NCBI RefSeq assembly: GCF_001984055.1
Contig: NZ_LYVO01000005.1
Coordinates: 62,001 to 126,000, forward strand
Length of the DNA: 64,000 nt
Direction: 5' to 3'
From: Variovorax sp. KK3
GTDB taxonomy: Bacteria > Pseudomonadota > Gammaproteobacteria > Burkholderiales > Burkholderiaceae_C
Positions 27,040 through 36,345 of the stretch are shown in pieces. The first letter of the stretch is position 1. Every line of letters starts with the position of its first letter. Below the pieces are notes generated by a model. The model did no database searches and was not told the DNA's origin. It saw nothing but the letters and a program-made list of their open reading frames with translations. The position numbers were made by a program, and so were the translations under genes.

Positions 27040-27321
27040 TCACGACCGCGCGGCCGCTTTGCGTGTATTCGCGGCGCTGAGCTTGTCATTGAGCCTTCGT
27101 AGCACTTCGTCCGATTCGACGAAGCAGCGAGTCTGCTTGGAGCGCGCAAGGGATTGCAGGCCGCGGGCAACGAATTCAGCCTGATTTTGTCGTTCACGAA
27201 CGGCGCTTCTCACCGCCGTCTCCACGAATGCTGGCAGCGATTCGCCCTCGCTGAGCAGCTTCTCGACTTCCTCGAGCAACTCCGGCTCAACTCGCACTGA
27301 TGGGATGGTCGCGAATTTCAT
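27040..27321 (-). CDS. Antitoxin-like protein (YlcI/ParD-like)
   Basis: A 93-residue protein with a ribbon-helix-helix-like N-terminus: KFATIPSVRVEPELLEEVEK then LPAFVETAVRSAVRERQNQ, and a C-terminal tail (FVARGLQSLARSKQ). This is the usual form of antitoxins that neutralise RelE/ParE toxins. The start at 27321 (MKFATIP) is chosen since the RHH strand begins there. A toxin gene should follow downstream but is not seen, so this may be an orphan left after toxin loss. Confidence 0.68.
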   Translation of the reverse strand: MKFATIPSVRVEPELLEEVEKLLSEGESLPAFVETAVRSAVRERQNQAEFVARGLQSLARSKQTRCFVESDEVLRRLNDKLSAANTRKAAARS

Positions 27322-27465
27322 ACCGCATGGTAAGTCGCATTCACGCACATAGGGACAAGCACAGGTTCGGATGGTCCTACAGGGTCAGACCAAGCGACGA
27401 GGCGTTGCGCCAGCCAAATTCGGAACGGAACTCTCGCCACGCCCGATCAGTCAAGTCTTCGCGGT

Positions 27466-27681
27466 CTAGCGGCTCAATTCGTCAATGCTAAGGTGCGTGC
27501 CGTCCGTTGCCTTGAGCATTCCAGCCAAGCTCAGGATGGACCTAGTCTTCGCCCGGACAACGACGGTCCCGTCCGACAAGACATTCCATGAGAGCCGGGT
27601 TGCTGGCTTCGCGCCCATCCGTGCGCGAACGTCTGCGGGAACGGTCGTCCGACCTTTAGCAGAAATAGTGGATTGAGACAT
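27466..27681 (-). CDS. AbrB/MazE-like antitoxin or regulator (copy 2)
   Basis: A 71-residue AbrB-type protein, paralogous to the one at 8120-8338. The signature is TISAKGRTTVPADVRARMG, then SDGTVVVRAKTRSILSLAGM and the ending LSIDELSR. GAGGAG lies 6 nt ahead of the ATG at 27681, which fixes the start although the frame is open for another 348 nt upstream. No PIN-domain or MazF-type toxin gene is adjacent, as for the other copy. Confidence 0.75.
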   Translation of the reverse strand: MSQSTISAKGRTTVPADVRARMGAKPATRLSWNVLSDGTVVVRAKTRSILSLAGMLKATDGTHLSIDELSR

Positions 27682-28202
27682 GGCAGCTCCTCGCATCTCG
27701 GGGATGGTACGGCTCGAAGCCGCCTGCCAGCCACCGATAGCCCCGTCGGCGCCTAGGGTCAGAATGCCCGCCGCCTCAAGACCACGGGATCGCGGGAGCC
27801 GTGCCGCCCACTGCTCATGACTGTGCCAAAACTCCCTTCGCGCCTTGGGTTTGTCGCGCGCCGACAACCGTTCGCAGCGTCGTATAGCTCGCAATTTGCG
27901 GTCTGCCAACCGTGCCTTTGACGGTCGCATGCGCAAGTCGTAGATTGCCTGTAGGAGGTCGGGCGGCTTCGAAGCTCGACCCGCAACGCCCAAGTCCGAC
28001 ACCGCTTCCAAGCCCCGAGGCGCTCGCAAACCGGCCAGCGATCCGTCATAGTTTTTTGAGTTCGAGGGGTAATGCAGATGAAGTACGGAGTTCGACCAGG
28101 CTCAAGACTGCCATGGCGGGAAAGTCGGCCGATTGGTCGCGACCCTTCGAGCCGCTTTCCTCAGGTGACGTGGTGAAGATCTCTTCACCCCAAGACCCCG
28201 CC
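27682..28202. other. Intergenic stretch, no gene supported
   Basis: The AbrB frame stays open to 28029 on the minus strand and a plus-strand frame is open into the metallophosphoesterase gene, but neither has a start signal or recognisable domain. The region should hold the promoters of the two divergent genes. Confidence 0.4.
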
Positions 28203-29063
28203 ATGGAAATGCGAATTCAATTCGTCTCGGATTTGCATCTCGAACTTCTTTGGCGCTTTCCCGCCTGGCATGGGATTGCCCGGAATCCCGCGGCCGATTT
28301 GCTCGTGCTCGCAGGCGACATCCATCGGGTCGAGGACGTGGTACGCGTGTTCGGGCGTTGGCGGACGCCGGTTCTGTTCGTTCTCGGTAACCATGAGTTC
28401 TATCACGGGACGATGGACTCGCTGCGCAGAACCGCCCAGCAGATTACCCAGGGGACGTCGATCGTTGTCCTCGACAACTCCGGAGTCGGCCCGGCCGAAC
28501 TGTTTCGCTTCAAGGGTTGGTACAGGACGAATAGGCGGAGAGTAGACGGGATACGGATACTCGGCGGCACGCTGTGGACTGACTACTGTCTTCCAGAAAC
28601 GTCCGATGCACCAGACCGTCAAGCCCTTCGCATGGGCGAAGCAGGCAAGCGGTTGTTGGACCACCGCGTGATTCAATACAAGGACGGAGTGCCGTTCAAG
28701 CCTATCGACGCTCTGGACGAGCACCGCGCTACGGTCGATTGGCTCGCTGAAGCGCTATCGACGCCATTTGACGGCAAAACGCTGGTCATCACACATCATG
28801 GTCCGGACCGCGGGTCAGTCCATTCGCGATACGAAGGCGACATGCTGAACGCTGCGTTTGTGAGCGAGCTTCCAGCACTCTTGGCTCATGCAGACGTGTG
28901 GATGCACGGGCATGTACACGACAGCTTTGACTACCGGAGTTGCGGCTGCCGAGTCGTCACGAACCCGCGGGGGTACCCGACCAACTACCGCTCGGTCAGA
29001 GACTCCAGCAAATTGATCTTCGAGAATCCAAACTTTGACGCCAGCCTCATCATCACCGTCTAA
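28203..29063 (+). CDS. Calcineurin-like metallophosphoesterase (copy 1)
   Basis: A 286-residue phosphoesterase with a complete two-metal site: VSDLHLE (D and H), LAGDIH, GNHEFY, VITHHGP and MHGHVHDSF. There is no signal peptide, so it acts in the cytoplasm. The substrate (nucleotide, phosphodiester or phosphoprotein) cannot be told. The start is taken as MEMRIQF at 28203; MRIQF six bases later is equally possible. It is about four-fifths identical by eye to the protein encoded at 41137-42060, but unlike that copy it lacks an upstream HAD gene. Confidence 0.83.
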   Translation: MEMRIQFVSDLHLELLWRFPAWHGIARNPAADLLVLAGDIHRVEDVVRVFGRWRTPVLFVLGNHEFYHGTMDSLRRTAQQITQGTSIVVLDNSGVGPAELFRFKGWYRTNRRRVDGIRILGGTLWTDYCLPETSDAPDRQALRMGEAGKRLLDHRVIQYKDGVPFKPIDALDEHRATVDWLAEALSTPFDGKTLVITHHGPDRGSVHSRYEGDMLNAAFVSELPALLAHADVWMHGHVHDSFDYRSCGCRVVTNPRGYPTNYRSVRDSSKLIFENPNFDASLIITV

Positions 29064-29369
29064 TTGCGATCCTGCACTAACTCCGCGCAGACACCATTTG
29101 GACGACAAGAATACAGCCCCGCCCTGCCCCGGCGACGGTAGCGTCGGTCCTCCAAGACCAGCAGCTTGAAGGGCGCGACAGTCACCCGCCAGCACTGCCT
29201 GATCGACCGGCGGTGCCGGGTCAAGATGCCTTGGCCGGACGCATACGAAACGGCGTGGCGAATCCCGGACAAATCTGTGCGCCGCGCGCTCCGGACCCCA
29301 CAGACGATTTGGAGCATCAAGTCGCCTAGCTGAGCGGCGTTTGGGCGGCGAGCCCCAGAGCGCCAGTGA
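29064..29369. other. Intergenic stretch, no gene seen
   Basis: No supported gene; short frames only. Confidence 0.4.
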
Positions 29370-29660
29370 CTAACGCCAGTAGGTCACGCCGTCGTCGCAC
29401 TTCCAGCCAACCTTGTCCGCCTCCATGGCCACGCCGACGGTCGGCTGTCCCGTCGAGGTGTTGAACGAGACGGTAGGCAACACGTCGCCGCTCACCCGGC
29501 CGACCTTTTGGCAGTTATGGGCCGACTTGAACTCACGCCACTGGCTCCCCTTGTAGAGGCCCAGGGAAACTGACCCGCCGACGAAGAGAGCGACGACAAG
29601 TAGGGGGCCGTAAAACGACCATCCGGCTTGACGCATCCAGTTCCAGGCCTTGGTCTTCAT
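29370..29660 (-). CDS. Small single-pass membrane protein
   Basis: A 96-residue protein with one N-terminal membrane helix (YGPLLVVALFVGGSVSLGLY) and a soluble domain of about 60 residues holding two Cys (HNCQKVG and KCDDGVTYW) that could form a disulfide if periplasmic. The ending DDGVTYWR resembles many small betaproteobacterial envelope proteins whose role is unknown. Confidence 0.6.
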   Translation of the reverse strand: MKTKAWNWMRQAGWSFYGPLLVVALFVGGSVSLGLYKGSQWREFKSAHNCQKVGRVSGDVLPTVSFNTSTGQPTVGVAMEADKVGWKCDDGVTYWR

Positions 29661-29805
29661 CGCGCCATCGTACTGATCTTCAGGCTCTTCCTATCGGAGG
29701 CCGACGTCGCCTATTCACTTCCGTGGAGTCTCCCGGGTTTGAGGGTGCCAGGACGCGCACTTGAGTGTTACCAGAGGTTTCATAGCCCATACACTTCCGG
29801 AACCT

Positions 29806-32016
29806 ATGCACCAAAAAGTACCCACTTTCCTCGCCCGCAATTTACCGGGAGGTATCGCATCGACCCTCCTTGCCTTGGCTCTCGTTGCATGCGGTGGCGG
29901 AGGTGGTGGCGGCGGTGGGTTCCCTCTTCCAAGTTCCACGCCCACTGCACAGACGGCACCGACCGTACCCGTCACTGATCCTGTACAGAATCCCGAGGTT
30001 TCGCCAGAAATCCCGCACAGAGTTGGCGGATCGGTCTCAGGTCTGGTGGGCCAGGGTCTCATCCTGCAAAACAACTCGGGCGACGACATCGCCGTCACCG
30101 CCGACGGCACGTTCGGCTTCGCCGCAGCGCTGAAGCCAGGCTCCGCGTATTCGGTCACTGTGAAGACCCAGCCGTCGGGCCCGACCCAGATGTGCACGGT
30201 CAACGCCGGTGCCGGCACCCTGGCCGACGCAGACGTGAACAACGTCAAGATCGTTTGCGCAACGCAGAGTTTCCTGGTGGGCGGCACGGTTACCGGCCTG
30301 GCCGGAACGGGGCTCGTCCTGCAAAACAACGCGGGTGACGACCTGGCGGTGGCCGCCAACGGGCGGTTCACTTTCGCAACGCCAGTGGCCAGCGCGGCGA
30401 ACTTTGCGGTCACCGTGAAGACCCCGCCTGGGTCGCCAACGCAGACCTGCAGTGTCAGTCGAGGTACCGGCCAAATTGGCGGTGTCGCCGTCGACAACGT
30501 GGCAGTTGTGTGCTCGACAACTTCGTACTTTGTCAGCGGCACGATTACAGGCCTCACCGGCAGCTCGTCGGTTGGTCTGCAGAACAACGGGGGCTCCTCC
30601 ATCTACTTGCAAAACGACGGGCCATTCACCTTCCCGGACAAGGTCGCAAGCGGGTCGCTCTATGCCGTGACGGTGAACTCGCAACCTTCGTCACAGGTCT
30701 GCACCGTCGTTAACGGCTCTGGTGTGGTTGCGACGAGCAATGTCACCAACCTCGCCATCGTCTGCTCGACCCAGACGTTCAGCGTTGGCGGCACGGTTTC
30801 GGGCCTTGAAGGTACAGGCCTCGTTCTTCAGAACAATGCCGGGGACGATCTTCCAATCACAGCGGATGGCAGCTTCTCCTTCGCGACGGAGGTGGCGAGC
30901 GCCAGCTCGTTCAACGTGACGGTGAAGACCCAACCCAAGATACTGGACCAGACCTGCACAGTGGCGAACGGGACGGGGCTCATCATGACGGCCGGAACGA
31001 CGTCAGTCGCGATCACTTGCGTCACGGCGACTGCCCGAGCTGCCTACATCGGCATGTTCCAGGGGCCTCCCGTGACGGGCGTGGCTCCGCACATGATTTC
31101 CAACAACGTCATCAACTCAGGCGTATCGCCCCTGGGTGCGATGGGCAGTGTCGGACCGTACGCCGTTGCCGTCGATCCCTCGAGCAAGAACGTCTATGCC
31201 GTGAACGGAGACTGGATTTACCAGTTTGGCATCGCCAACCCCATTGGCGTCGGCCTGCTGGTCAAGAGCCCGATCCTTACTCAGCCAGGCAGCGTCGGCA
31301 TCATCATCGACCCCCAAGGTAAGTACCTGTATGTCTGCAACGTCCTGCAGAACTACATCGAGGCCTTCAGCATCGACCAGACCAGCGGTGCGCTCACACA
31401 TATAGGGGTCACGCCTACGGGCATTCGACCGCGCTCCGGAACCATCGACCCCACGGGCCGATTCCTGTACGTCTTCAACGAGTCATCCAACAACGTCTCG
31501 ACGTACACGATTCAGCCGAATGGAACTCTGTCGGCGGCCACCAACTATGCAGTTGGCATCTCGCCGACCGCGATAACGCTGGACCCGACCGGCAAATTCC
31601 TCTACGTGGGCCACCTGTCGTCGTCGTACATCATGGCGTTTGCCGTCGACCAAACGACCGGTGCGCTTTCAAATGCCACGGCGTATGCGACATCGAACCG
31701 GCCATCGCGCCTGGCCATGCATCCCAAGGGGAAGTACCTCTACGCGGGGGAAGGCGATGGGACTACCGGCGCACTGATGACGCAGTATTCGATTGACGCG
31801 ACGACAGGCGCCTTGACCCCAGCCAGCAACCTGCCGTCCGGCGCAACCCTTCAGATGGTCTCGATGTCCGTCGACCCAACGGGCCGGTACCTGTTCACCC
31901 TGTCGCAGGACATGCAGGCGACGTTCGCAATCGACCAGGTGACTGGCGCGCTGACGGCGCATTCGGGCTTCACCTTGCAGAGTGCGAACGGCACTTCGAT
32001 GGCCATAGCTCGATAG
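29806..32016 (+). CDS. Repeat-and-beta-propeller lipoprotein
   Basis: A 736-residue exported lipoprotein. The signal peptide ends at a lipobox (LALALVAC) followed by nine Gly and a Pro/Thr linker. Residues about 70-405 hold four tandem repeats of about 84 residues built on GGTVSGLxGTGLVLQNNAGD, ADGSFSFATxVAS, FNVTVKTQP and TCTVxNGTG, each with a Cys pair. From about 406 to the end is a beta-propeller of lactonase/YVTN type with repeated DPTGKFLYVGH and IDQTTGALT units. Likely an outer-membrane surface protein; binding or adhesion is more likely than catalysis. The ATG at 29806 is chosen since it starts the signal peptide directly. Confidence 0.8.
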   Translation: MHQKVPTFLARNLPGGIASTLLALALVACGGGGGGGGGFPLPSSTPTAQTAPTVPVTDPVQNPEVSPEIPHRVGGSVSGLVGQGLILQNNSGDDIAVTADGTFGFAAALKPGSAYSVTVKTQPSGPTQMCTVNAGAGTLADADVNNVKIVCATQSFLVGGTVTGLAGTGLVLQNNAGDDLAVAANGRFTFATPVASAANFAVTVKTPPGSPTQTCSVSRGTGQIGGVAVDNVAVVCSTTSYFVSGTITGLTGSSSVGLQNNGGSSIYLQNDGPFTFPDKVASGSLYAVTVNSQPSSQVCTVVNGSGVVATSNVTNLAIVCSTQTFSVGGTVSGLEGTGLVLQNNAGDDLPITADGSFSFATEVASASSFNVTVKTQPKILDQTCTVANGTGLIMTAGTTSVAITCVTATARAAYIGMFQGPPVTGVAPHMISNNVINSGVSPLGAMGSVGPYAVAVDPSSKNVYAVNGDWIYQFGIANPIGVGLLVKSPILTQPGSVGIIIDPQGKYLYVCNVLQNYIEAFSIDQTSGALTHIGVTPTGIRPRSGTIDPTGRFLYVFNESSNNVSTYTIQPNGTLSAATNYAVGISPTAITLDPTGKFLYVGHLSSSYIMAFAVDQTTGALSNATAYATSNRPSRLAMHPKGKYLYAGEGDGTTGALMTQYSIDATTGALTPASNLPSGATLQMVSMSVDPTGRYLFTLSQDMQATFAIDQVTGALTAHSGFTLQSANGTSMAIAR

Positions 32017-32086
32017 TCCGGCCGGCGCAGCGCGGCGCCGTAACGAAGGTGGCCAGCGCTCACGCCTCGGGGCGAAGCTGGTCAGC

Positions 32087-32698
32087 TCACCGGCCTGCCA
32101 CCGCGCGGCGAACCGCGTCCCAGTGCTGACCGAGGTTGCGTTTGGACAGGTGCGCACTCAGTGCGTGGGCCGTTCGAGCAAGCGTCACCATTGCTAGCTC
32201 GGGCACCAGCTCGCGCCAGGCGGCCTCGCTGCGAACCAAAACGAATTGGGAGCCCACCTCAAGCTGGTGAAGCACCAACTGTCGGGCGAAAGCCCGCGAG
32301 GGAAGTCGCAAGCCTGCATCGAAGCGCTCCGAGGCCCAGGGGCACATCTGGACGACGAGCACGTTGTTGCTCACCTGCTCGTCCCCCAGTTCTTCTCGGA
32401 GCTCGCGCAACCGGTCCCACGTCCACTTGCCATAGCCCGAGCGGTACGCTGGCGCCAGGCTCTGCAAGGGCCAGCCTGGCGTGGGAGGCGGCGGGTGGTT
32501 GTAGGCATAGCCAGGTGACGCGTCGTGGCCTGGATTGGCGAGCAGCCACGTCAACGGAGCCCCGATGCGGCCTTCGTAGGGCATCGGGGCAATCTCGGTG
32601 TGCAACCGCGTCGTCGAGTTCGGTGGCCTTCGCGCGTTGTACCGCTCGATGAGCAGCAGGTCGGCGTTACCGTCGAATTCGAAGCTCGGCGAGGTCAT
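32087..32698 (-). CDS. Hypothetical protein, possible UDG-like fold
   Basis: A 203-residue soluble protein. It begins at the ATG at 32698, overlapping the stop of the lipoprotein gene by 4 nt, so they are coupled. LTWLLANPGHDASPG and NNVLVVQMCPWASERFD look like the strand-loop elements of uracil-DNA-glycosylase-like proteins of unknown function, with FVLVRSEAAWRELVP as a third strand. The similarity is weak and not decisive. Its pairing with an exported lipoprotein gene gives no functional clue. Confidence 0.6.
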   Translation of the reverse strand: MTSPSFEFDGNADLLLIERYNARRPPNSTTRLHTEIAPMPYEGRIGAPLTWLLANPGHDASPGYAYNHPPPPTPGWPLQSLAPAYRSGYGKWTWDRLRELREELGDEQVSNNVLVVQMCPWASERFDAGLRLPSRAFARQLVLHQLEVGSQFVLVRSEAAWRELVPELAMVTLARTAHALSAHLSKRNLGQHWDAVRRAVAGR

Positions 32699-33933
32699 TG
32701 CCGCTTGAATGCTACGCGGTTGATGACGGAAACCCGGTAGCTGCCGTAGTTCACAAACGCTGCAGGCATCTGCGACCAGTCCAGGCTGAGCGGGATGGTC
32801 CAATCGAAATTCGAGGTGAAGGTCTTCTCGAACAGCTTGACCGTCTCGTAGCCTGGCTGGCTGTTGATGAAGGTCGGGCCCTCGAGGGTCAAGATCACCG
32901 TCAACGACTGGTCCAGTTCCCAGCCTGGCGCCACATTCGCCGGCAGCATCGTGCCCTGGATATGGTACTGGAGGGTGCCACCGGTGGCGTTCTGCATGAC
33001 GTTCGCCGCAGTCATCCAGTGGTGGAAGTCGCTTCCCGTCACCTTGCCCACGGGAATCTTGGCCAGCTCGGTCGGCTCAGCCGAGAGTCCGTAGCCGTAG
33101 CTGCTGATGGTGTTGACGTTGGCCCACGTCACCTCCGACTTGCCCGACATGCCGGAGCTGTCCAGGTGGCGCACGTTCAAGGCGAGGGTGCTGAGGGAGC
33201 CGCCCGAATTCGCGCCGCGTGGCTCGAGGTCGGGCGCGCCTGCTGGCGCCGTGAACAAGCATTGCAGGTCTGTGAAGTTGGCAAAATCCCAGAAGGTTGC
33301 AAAGTTCGCGTCGGAGCGTAAGTAGGCGCATCCGCCGACGGTGCTCACCGAATCCCCGACATTGAGTCCGCTCGCCTTGAAGGTCGCAAAGGGGGGCAGC
33401 GAACCTGGCGCGACGGCCTCGACGGTCGAGTAGGCGGGCTCACTCGTCTTGCCATCACTGGAGACGACCAGCTTGAGTTTGTACGTGCCGACGACGTCAG
33501 CCCAGAACGTCGCGCTTGGGTTCGTGGCGACGAACAGCTGCGTGGTGCTCGTCGCCGGCATTGATTCAATCGACCACAGGTAGGTGATTGATTTGCCCGG
33601 CACCCCCTTGCTTGTCGAGCCATCAACCTGGACGCTCTTCTGAGTGAGCGTGCCGAGCTTGCTGGGGATGATGGCAACCGGCACTACTGGCGTCGGCGCC
33701 GGTTCCTGGGTATCGGGAGGTGTTTCCGGAGCGACTTCAGGTGCGGTGACGACGGGTGTCTCAGGCTGTGCGGCGGCCGGCGGCGCGCCGGCTGATTGCT
33801 CCGTCGATGTGGCGGGAACCGGCCCGGCCGTAATGAGCGGATAACCCCCGCCCCCTCCGCCACCGCCGCCGCACGCGGTCAACAACACCAAACTCGTGAT
33901 ACAGGCTCCAGTGGCGCGAAGGTAGGGGTTCAA
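32695..33933 (-). CDS. Secreted PKD-like lipoprotein
   Basis: A 412-residue lipoprotein: signal peptide with lipobox (SLVLLTAC), nine Gly, then a Pro/Ala/Thr-rich linker to about residue 85, then an Ig/PKD-like beta domain (VQVDGSTSKGVPGKSITYLW to about residue 175) and a C-terminal beta-rich domain of 230 residues with a probable disulfide (GGCAYLRSD and LQCLFTAP). The Cys-Gly9 start resembles that of the lipoprotein at 29806, suggesting a shared export or anchoring need. Function unknown; ligand binding at the cell surface is plausible. Confidence 0.72.
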   Translation of the reverse strand: MNPYLRATGACITSLVLLTACGGGGGGGGGYPLITAGPVPATSTEQSAGAPPAAAQPETPVVTAPEVAPETPPDTQEPAPTPVVPVAIIPSKLGTLTQKSVQVDGSTSKGVPGKSITYLWSIESMPATSTTQLFVATNPSATFWADVVGTYKLKLVVSSDGKTSEPAYSTVEAVAPGSLPPFATFKASGLNVGDSVSTVGGCAYLRSDANFATFWDFANFTDLQCLFTAPAGAPDLEPRGANSGGSLSTLALNVRHLDSSGMSGKSEVTWANVNTISSYGYGLSAEPTELAKIPVGKVTGSDFHHWMTAANVMQNATGGTLQYHIQGTMLPANVAPGWELDQSLTVILTLEGPTFINSQPGYETVKLFEKTFTSNFDWTIPLSLDWSQMPAAFVNYGSYRVSVINRVAFKRQ

Positions 33934-34238
33934 AACGCTCTCTTTGTAAGAAAAAGGTGAGCATTGTATGTAACTGTGGTCAGGTTCTGGTCAGGTAATC
34001 CCTAATTTGGTGCAGGTTCGGCGGTCGGGCGACCTGACGCCTGGAGGCCGGAGTTCCGTCGGTGCGCAGTCGCCGGCACCGGTCTATGATCGATTCGCGC
34101 GTTCGGCTTGACCGGGCGTTTGCATCACCCTCGGGTGTGCCAGTGACCAGGCGAGAGCATCACCACCATGTCATCGACTGCAGGCAGCAAGCGGCGCTTC
34201 GGCGCCGTTTGTCCGTGCGGGCCGGCGGGCCGACGTCG
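33934..34238. other. Intergenic stretch, no gene seen
   Basis: Contains the presumed promoter of the PKD-like lipoprotein gene near 33940-34000 (relatively AT-rich); nothing else is recognisable. Confidence 0.4.
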
Positions 34239-34673
34239 TCAGGCGCTGAAGGCGTAGCCCCAGGCGAAGGCGAGCAACAGGACGCTGCCGCCCGGGCCGA
34301 GCCCATGGCCGAAGACGCTCCACAGGGGCCCCTGCGCGTTGCCGACGAAGAATGTGATCCGCCCGGCCAAGAAGAGCACGACGAACGCCACGGGAACGGC
34401 GCCGAGCTGCGCCGGCGCCGTGGAAACGAAGGCGGCCAGCGCGAGGAGCGCCAGCAGGGTCTGGCTCAGGGTGTTCTGCAACAGCCTGCCGGCGTTGCGC
34501 ACGCCCAGCTTGGACAGCCCCGTGGCCGCGAGCACCAGAATCGCAAACCACCCCGCCAGGTCCCGCACGACATCCGCGCGCGCGGCGGGCATGTAGACCG
34601 GTTCGTGAAAGGCCCCGACCAGCATGGCGGCGGTGCACAGAATCGCCGCGGGTTCTCCTCTACAGCACGACAT
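34239..34673 (-). CDS. MAPEG-like membrane protein
   Basis: A 144-residue protein with four hydrophobic segments. GRLLQNTLSQTLLALLALAA and later LAGRITFFVGNAQG resemble the conserved helices of MAPEG-family proteins (R, N and E/S in the second helix; aRxxfxxGY in the third). In MAPEG enzymes such as microsomal glutathione transferases these helices bind glutathione. The family Glu after QNTL is Ser here, so activity is uncertain. The start at 34673 is the first ATG but has no clear ribosome-binding site. Confidence 0.55.
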   Translation of the reverse strand: MSCCRGEPAAILCTAAMLVGAFHEPVYMPAARADVVRDLAGWFAILVLAATGLSKLGVRNAGRLLQNTLSQTLLALLALAAFVSTAPAQLGAVPVAFVVLFLAGRITFFVGNAQGPLWSVFGHGLGPGGSVLLLAFAWGYAFSA

Positions 34674-34761
34674 CCCTTCGCCCGCGGACGTCGCCTCCCG
34701 GCGATTGCAGTGCCTCCAGGCACTGCATGATGGCCACAGGCATCAGTCAATGCAACCCCGC

Positions 34762-34971
34762 GAGTCAGGCCGAGGGCCGGGCCTCGAGTCATCCGCACCT
34801 ACGCGGCGAGAGTCAATCGCCCCCGTGCGGGCCTGGCGGCCCTGAGTCATCCAGCCTCGTGAGGAGTTCCGCCTGGCCAGTACGGAGTCAAAGTCCTGGA
34901 GCGCCCGTGAAAGTGCTGCCCGGTACGGATCGACAGGGGCCATGTGGCATGCACCGGCCGGCCGTGAGTCC
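34762..34971. repeat. Series of GAGTCA motifs
   Basis: GAGTCA occurs at 34762, 34786, 34810, 34844 and 34885, with GAGTCC at 34966. The first three are exactly 24 bp apart. The stretch (34674-35007) has no gene. The spacing suggests a binding-site array or eroded tandem repeat, but the sequences between the motifs are not alike. Confidence 0.35.
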
Positions 34972-35007
34972 TTTGCGGGGCCCCGCGCGGGGCGCACGCC
35001 ACTTCCC

Positions 35008-35736
35008 TTAACAATAGAAGTTGAACTTGCAGGCCCCGGCGCCGCCGTTCACGCCAGGCCGGCATTCGCCCACACCGCTGTATTCCATTTGCAGCTTGCA
35101 CGTTTTCTGCCGGCCGTCATCGTTCAGTCGAACCGTCCAGTAGTAAAAGTGACTGCCCGTGCTCAAGCGCTGCTCGCTACTCGGTGGTCCAAGAGCCCTG
35201 TCAACCCATCCTTCGGGCAAGCCCTTGAGCCTGCGCTCGAGTTCGAAGGTGGAGCAGCTCGCTGAGCCATCAACACAATCGAGCGCGCTCAGCGCATTGT
35301 TGGCAAATCGCTCCTGGTCGGCCAGAACCTCCGGTCGCAAACCCTCTGTGCGTGTTTTGGCGATATCCGCTTCGATTCTTCTCCTCGCAGAGCTCTCGGC
35401 GGCAACAGGCGCCTGCATTGCGCGGACATCCTGATTCGCCGGTGCACGGAGCGTTGGAAGCACGACTGCGAAAATGAGGCCGAGCCCAAGGAGACCGAGA
35501 GCAGCCTTTGGAATCAACCCCAGTTTCTTCGGCTGGATCACATTTGCCGGGCCATTCACCGCGGCGACAGCCTTCTCAGGCAGATTGGTTCCGATGAGGA
35601 CTTCGGATTGCCTTCGTTGCTTTTGAGCGATTGCCGCCTCGACCTTGGCATAGATCGCACCACACTTGGGGCATTCGCCCAGTGGTGCCGCGTCTGTCGT
35701 CACGCGCTGATAGCCGCACTTAAGGCAGGTTTTCAA
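35008..35736 (-). CDS. Zinc-ribbon membrane protein
   Basis: A 242-residue protein with an N-terminal zinc ribbon (KTCLKCGYQR then GECPKCGAIYAKVE), a linker, one membrane helix near residue 90 (AALGLLGLGLIFAVVLPTL) and a C-terminal domain with several Cys (LDCVDGSASC, KTCKLQME, GECRPG, CKFNFYC). I choose the TTG start at 35736, because AGGAG lies 7 nt ahead and the zinc ribbon is normally at the extreme N-terminus; a longer ATG start would add an implausible 39-residue extension. Function unknown; typical of betaproteobacterial envelope proteins. Confidence 0.65.
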   Translation of the reverse strand: MKTCLKCGYQRVTTDAAPLGECPKCGAIYAKVEAAIAQKQRRQSEVLIGTNLPEKAVAAVNGPANVIQPKKLGLIPKAALGLLGLGLIFAVVLPTLRAPANQDVRAMQAPVAAESSARRRIEADIAKTRTEGLRPEVLADQERFANNALSALDCVDGSASCSTFELERRLKGLPEGWVDRALGPPSSEQRLSTGSHFYYWTVRLNDDGRQKTCKLQMEYSGVGECRPGVNGGAGACKFNFYC

Positions 35737-35898
35737 GCTCAGCTCCTCGTTCCTTATTCTTGGCGGATTATGAGGGGGCGTGCGAAGTGCGCGCTCGATT
35801 CCGACGCGGCCTTCAGCCCTTGGCGCTGGGCGCGGGCGCGCCATCTCCTCCACCCCTCGACCACGTCAGCCTGGCGGCCCGCTCACCCGCGCACAGCT

Positions 35899-36345
35899 TC
35901 ATTGGCTGAGGCAGGTCGCTCGAGGCGAGCCATCCTGGAGGAAGCCGTCGAGCACACGTTCCGCGCCCTTGCCCTTGAAGCCCACGCCCATGACGTACCA
36001 GAGCGTTTCGCCATTCAAGGGCCCCGCCACGAGGAGCTCCAACGTGCTGAAGCCAAATTTGGCCTCGGGCACATCGAATACGAGGTTGACCCGCTCCCGG
36101 CTGCCGTCTTTCGAAATTCTGGTGGCGGTACCCGGAAACTCACCAGGTGTGAAGCGGTCCGTGAGCTTCGCCACCCGAGTCGAGTCGTCCCAGCTGAAGC
36201 GTGCCGGCAAAAAGTCGCGCGGCGATTTTTTCGCCTCGGTCTCACATATTGTGACCCTGGCCGCGACGGGCCCGGCGGCCGCGGCGAGGCCCGCGGCTAC
36301 GAATGCAGCCCAAGCTGCCCGAAGCTTCCAAGTTCTGATGCCCAC
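35899..36345 (-). CDS. Secreted protein of unknown function
   Basis: A 148-residue protein with a signal peptide (AAWAAFVAAGLAAAAGPVAA) starting at a GTG with GAGGAA ahead. The mature part holds one Cys pair (VTICETEAK and RATCLSQ at the end) and beta-prone sequence (TLELLVAGPLNGETLWYVMG). It probably folds in the periplasm. No family recognised. The gene lies 162 nt upstream of the zinc-ribbon gene in the same direction. Confidence 0.6.
   Translation of the reverse strand: MGIRTWKLRAAWAAFVAAGLAAAAGPVAARVTICETEAKKSPRDFLPARFSWDDSTRVAKLTDRFTPGEFPGTATRISKDGSRERVNLVFDVPEAKFGFSTLELLVAGPLNGETLWYVMGVGFKGKGAERVLDGFLQDGSPRATCLSQ

Noticed and set aside
27682..28029. Long N-terminal extension of the second AbrB-like gene
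   Set aside because: The AbrB fold starts at 27681 with a strong ribosome-binding site; the extension has no domain.
29715..30602. 295-codon open frame antisense to the repeat lipoprotein
   Set aside because: It mirrors the repeat structure of the lipoprotein gene and has no own signals.
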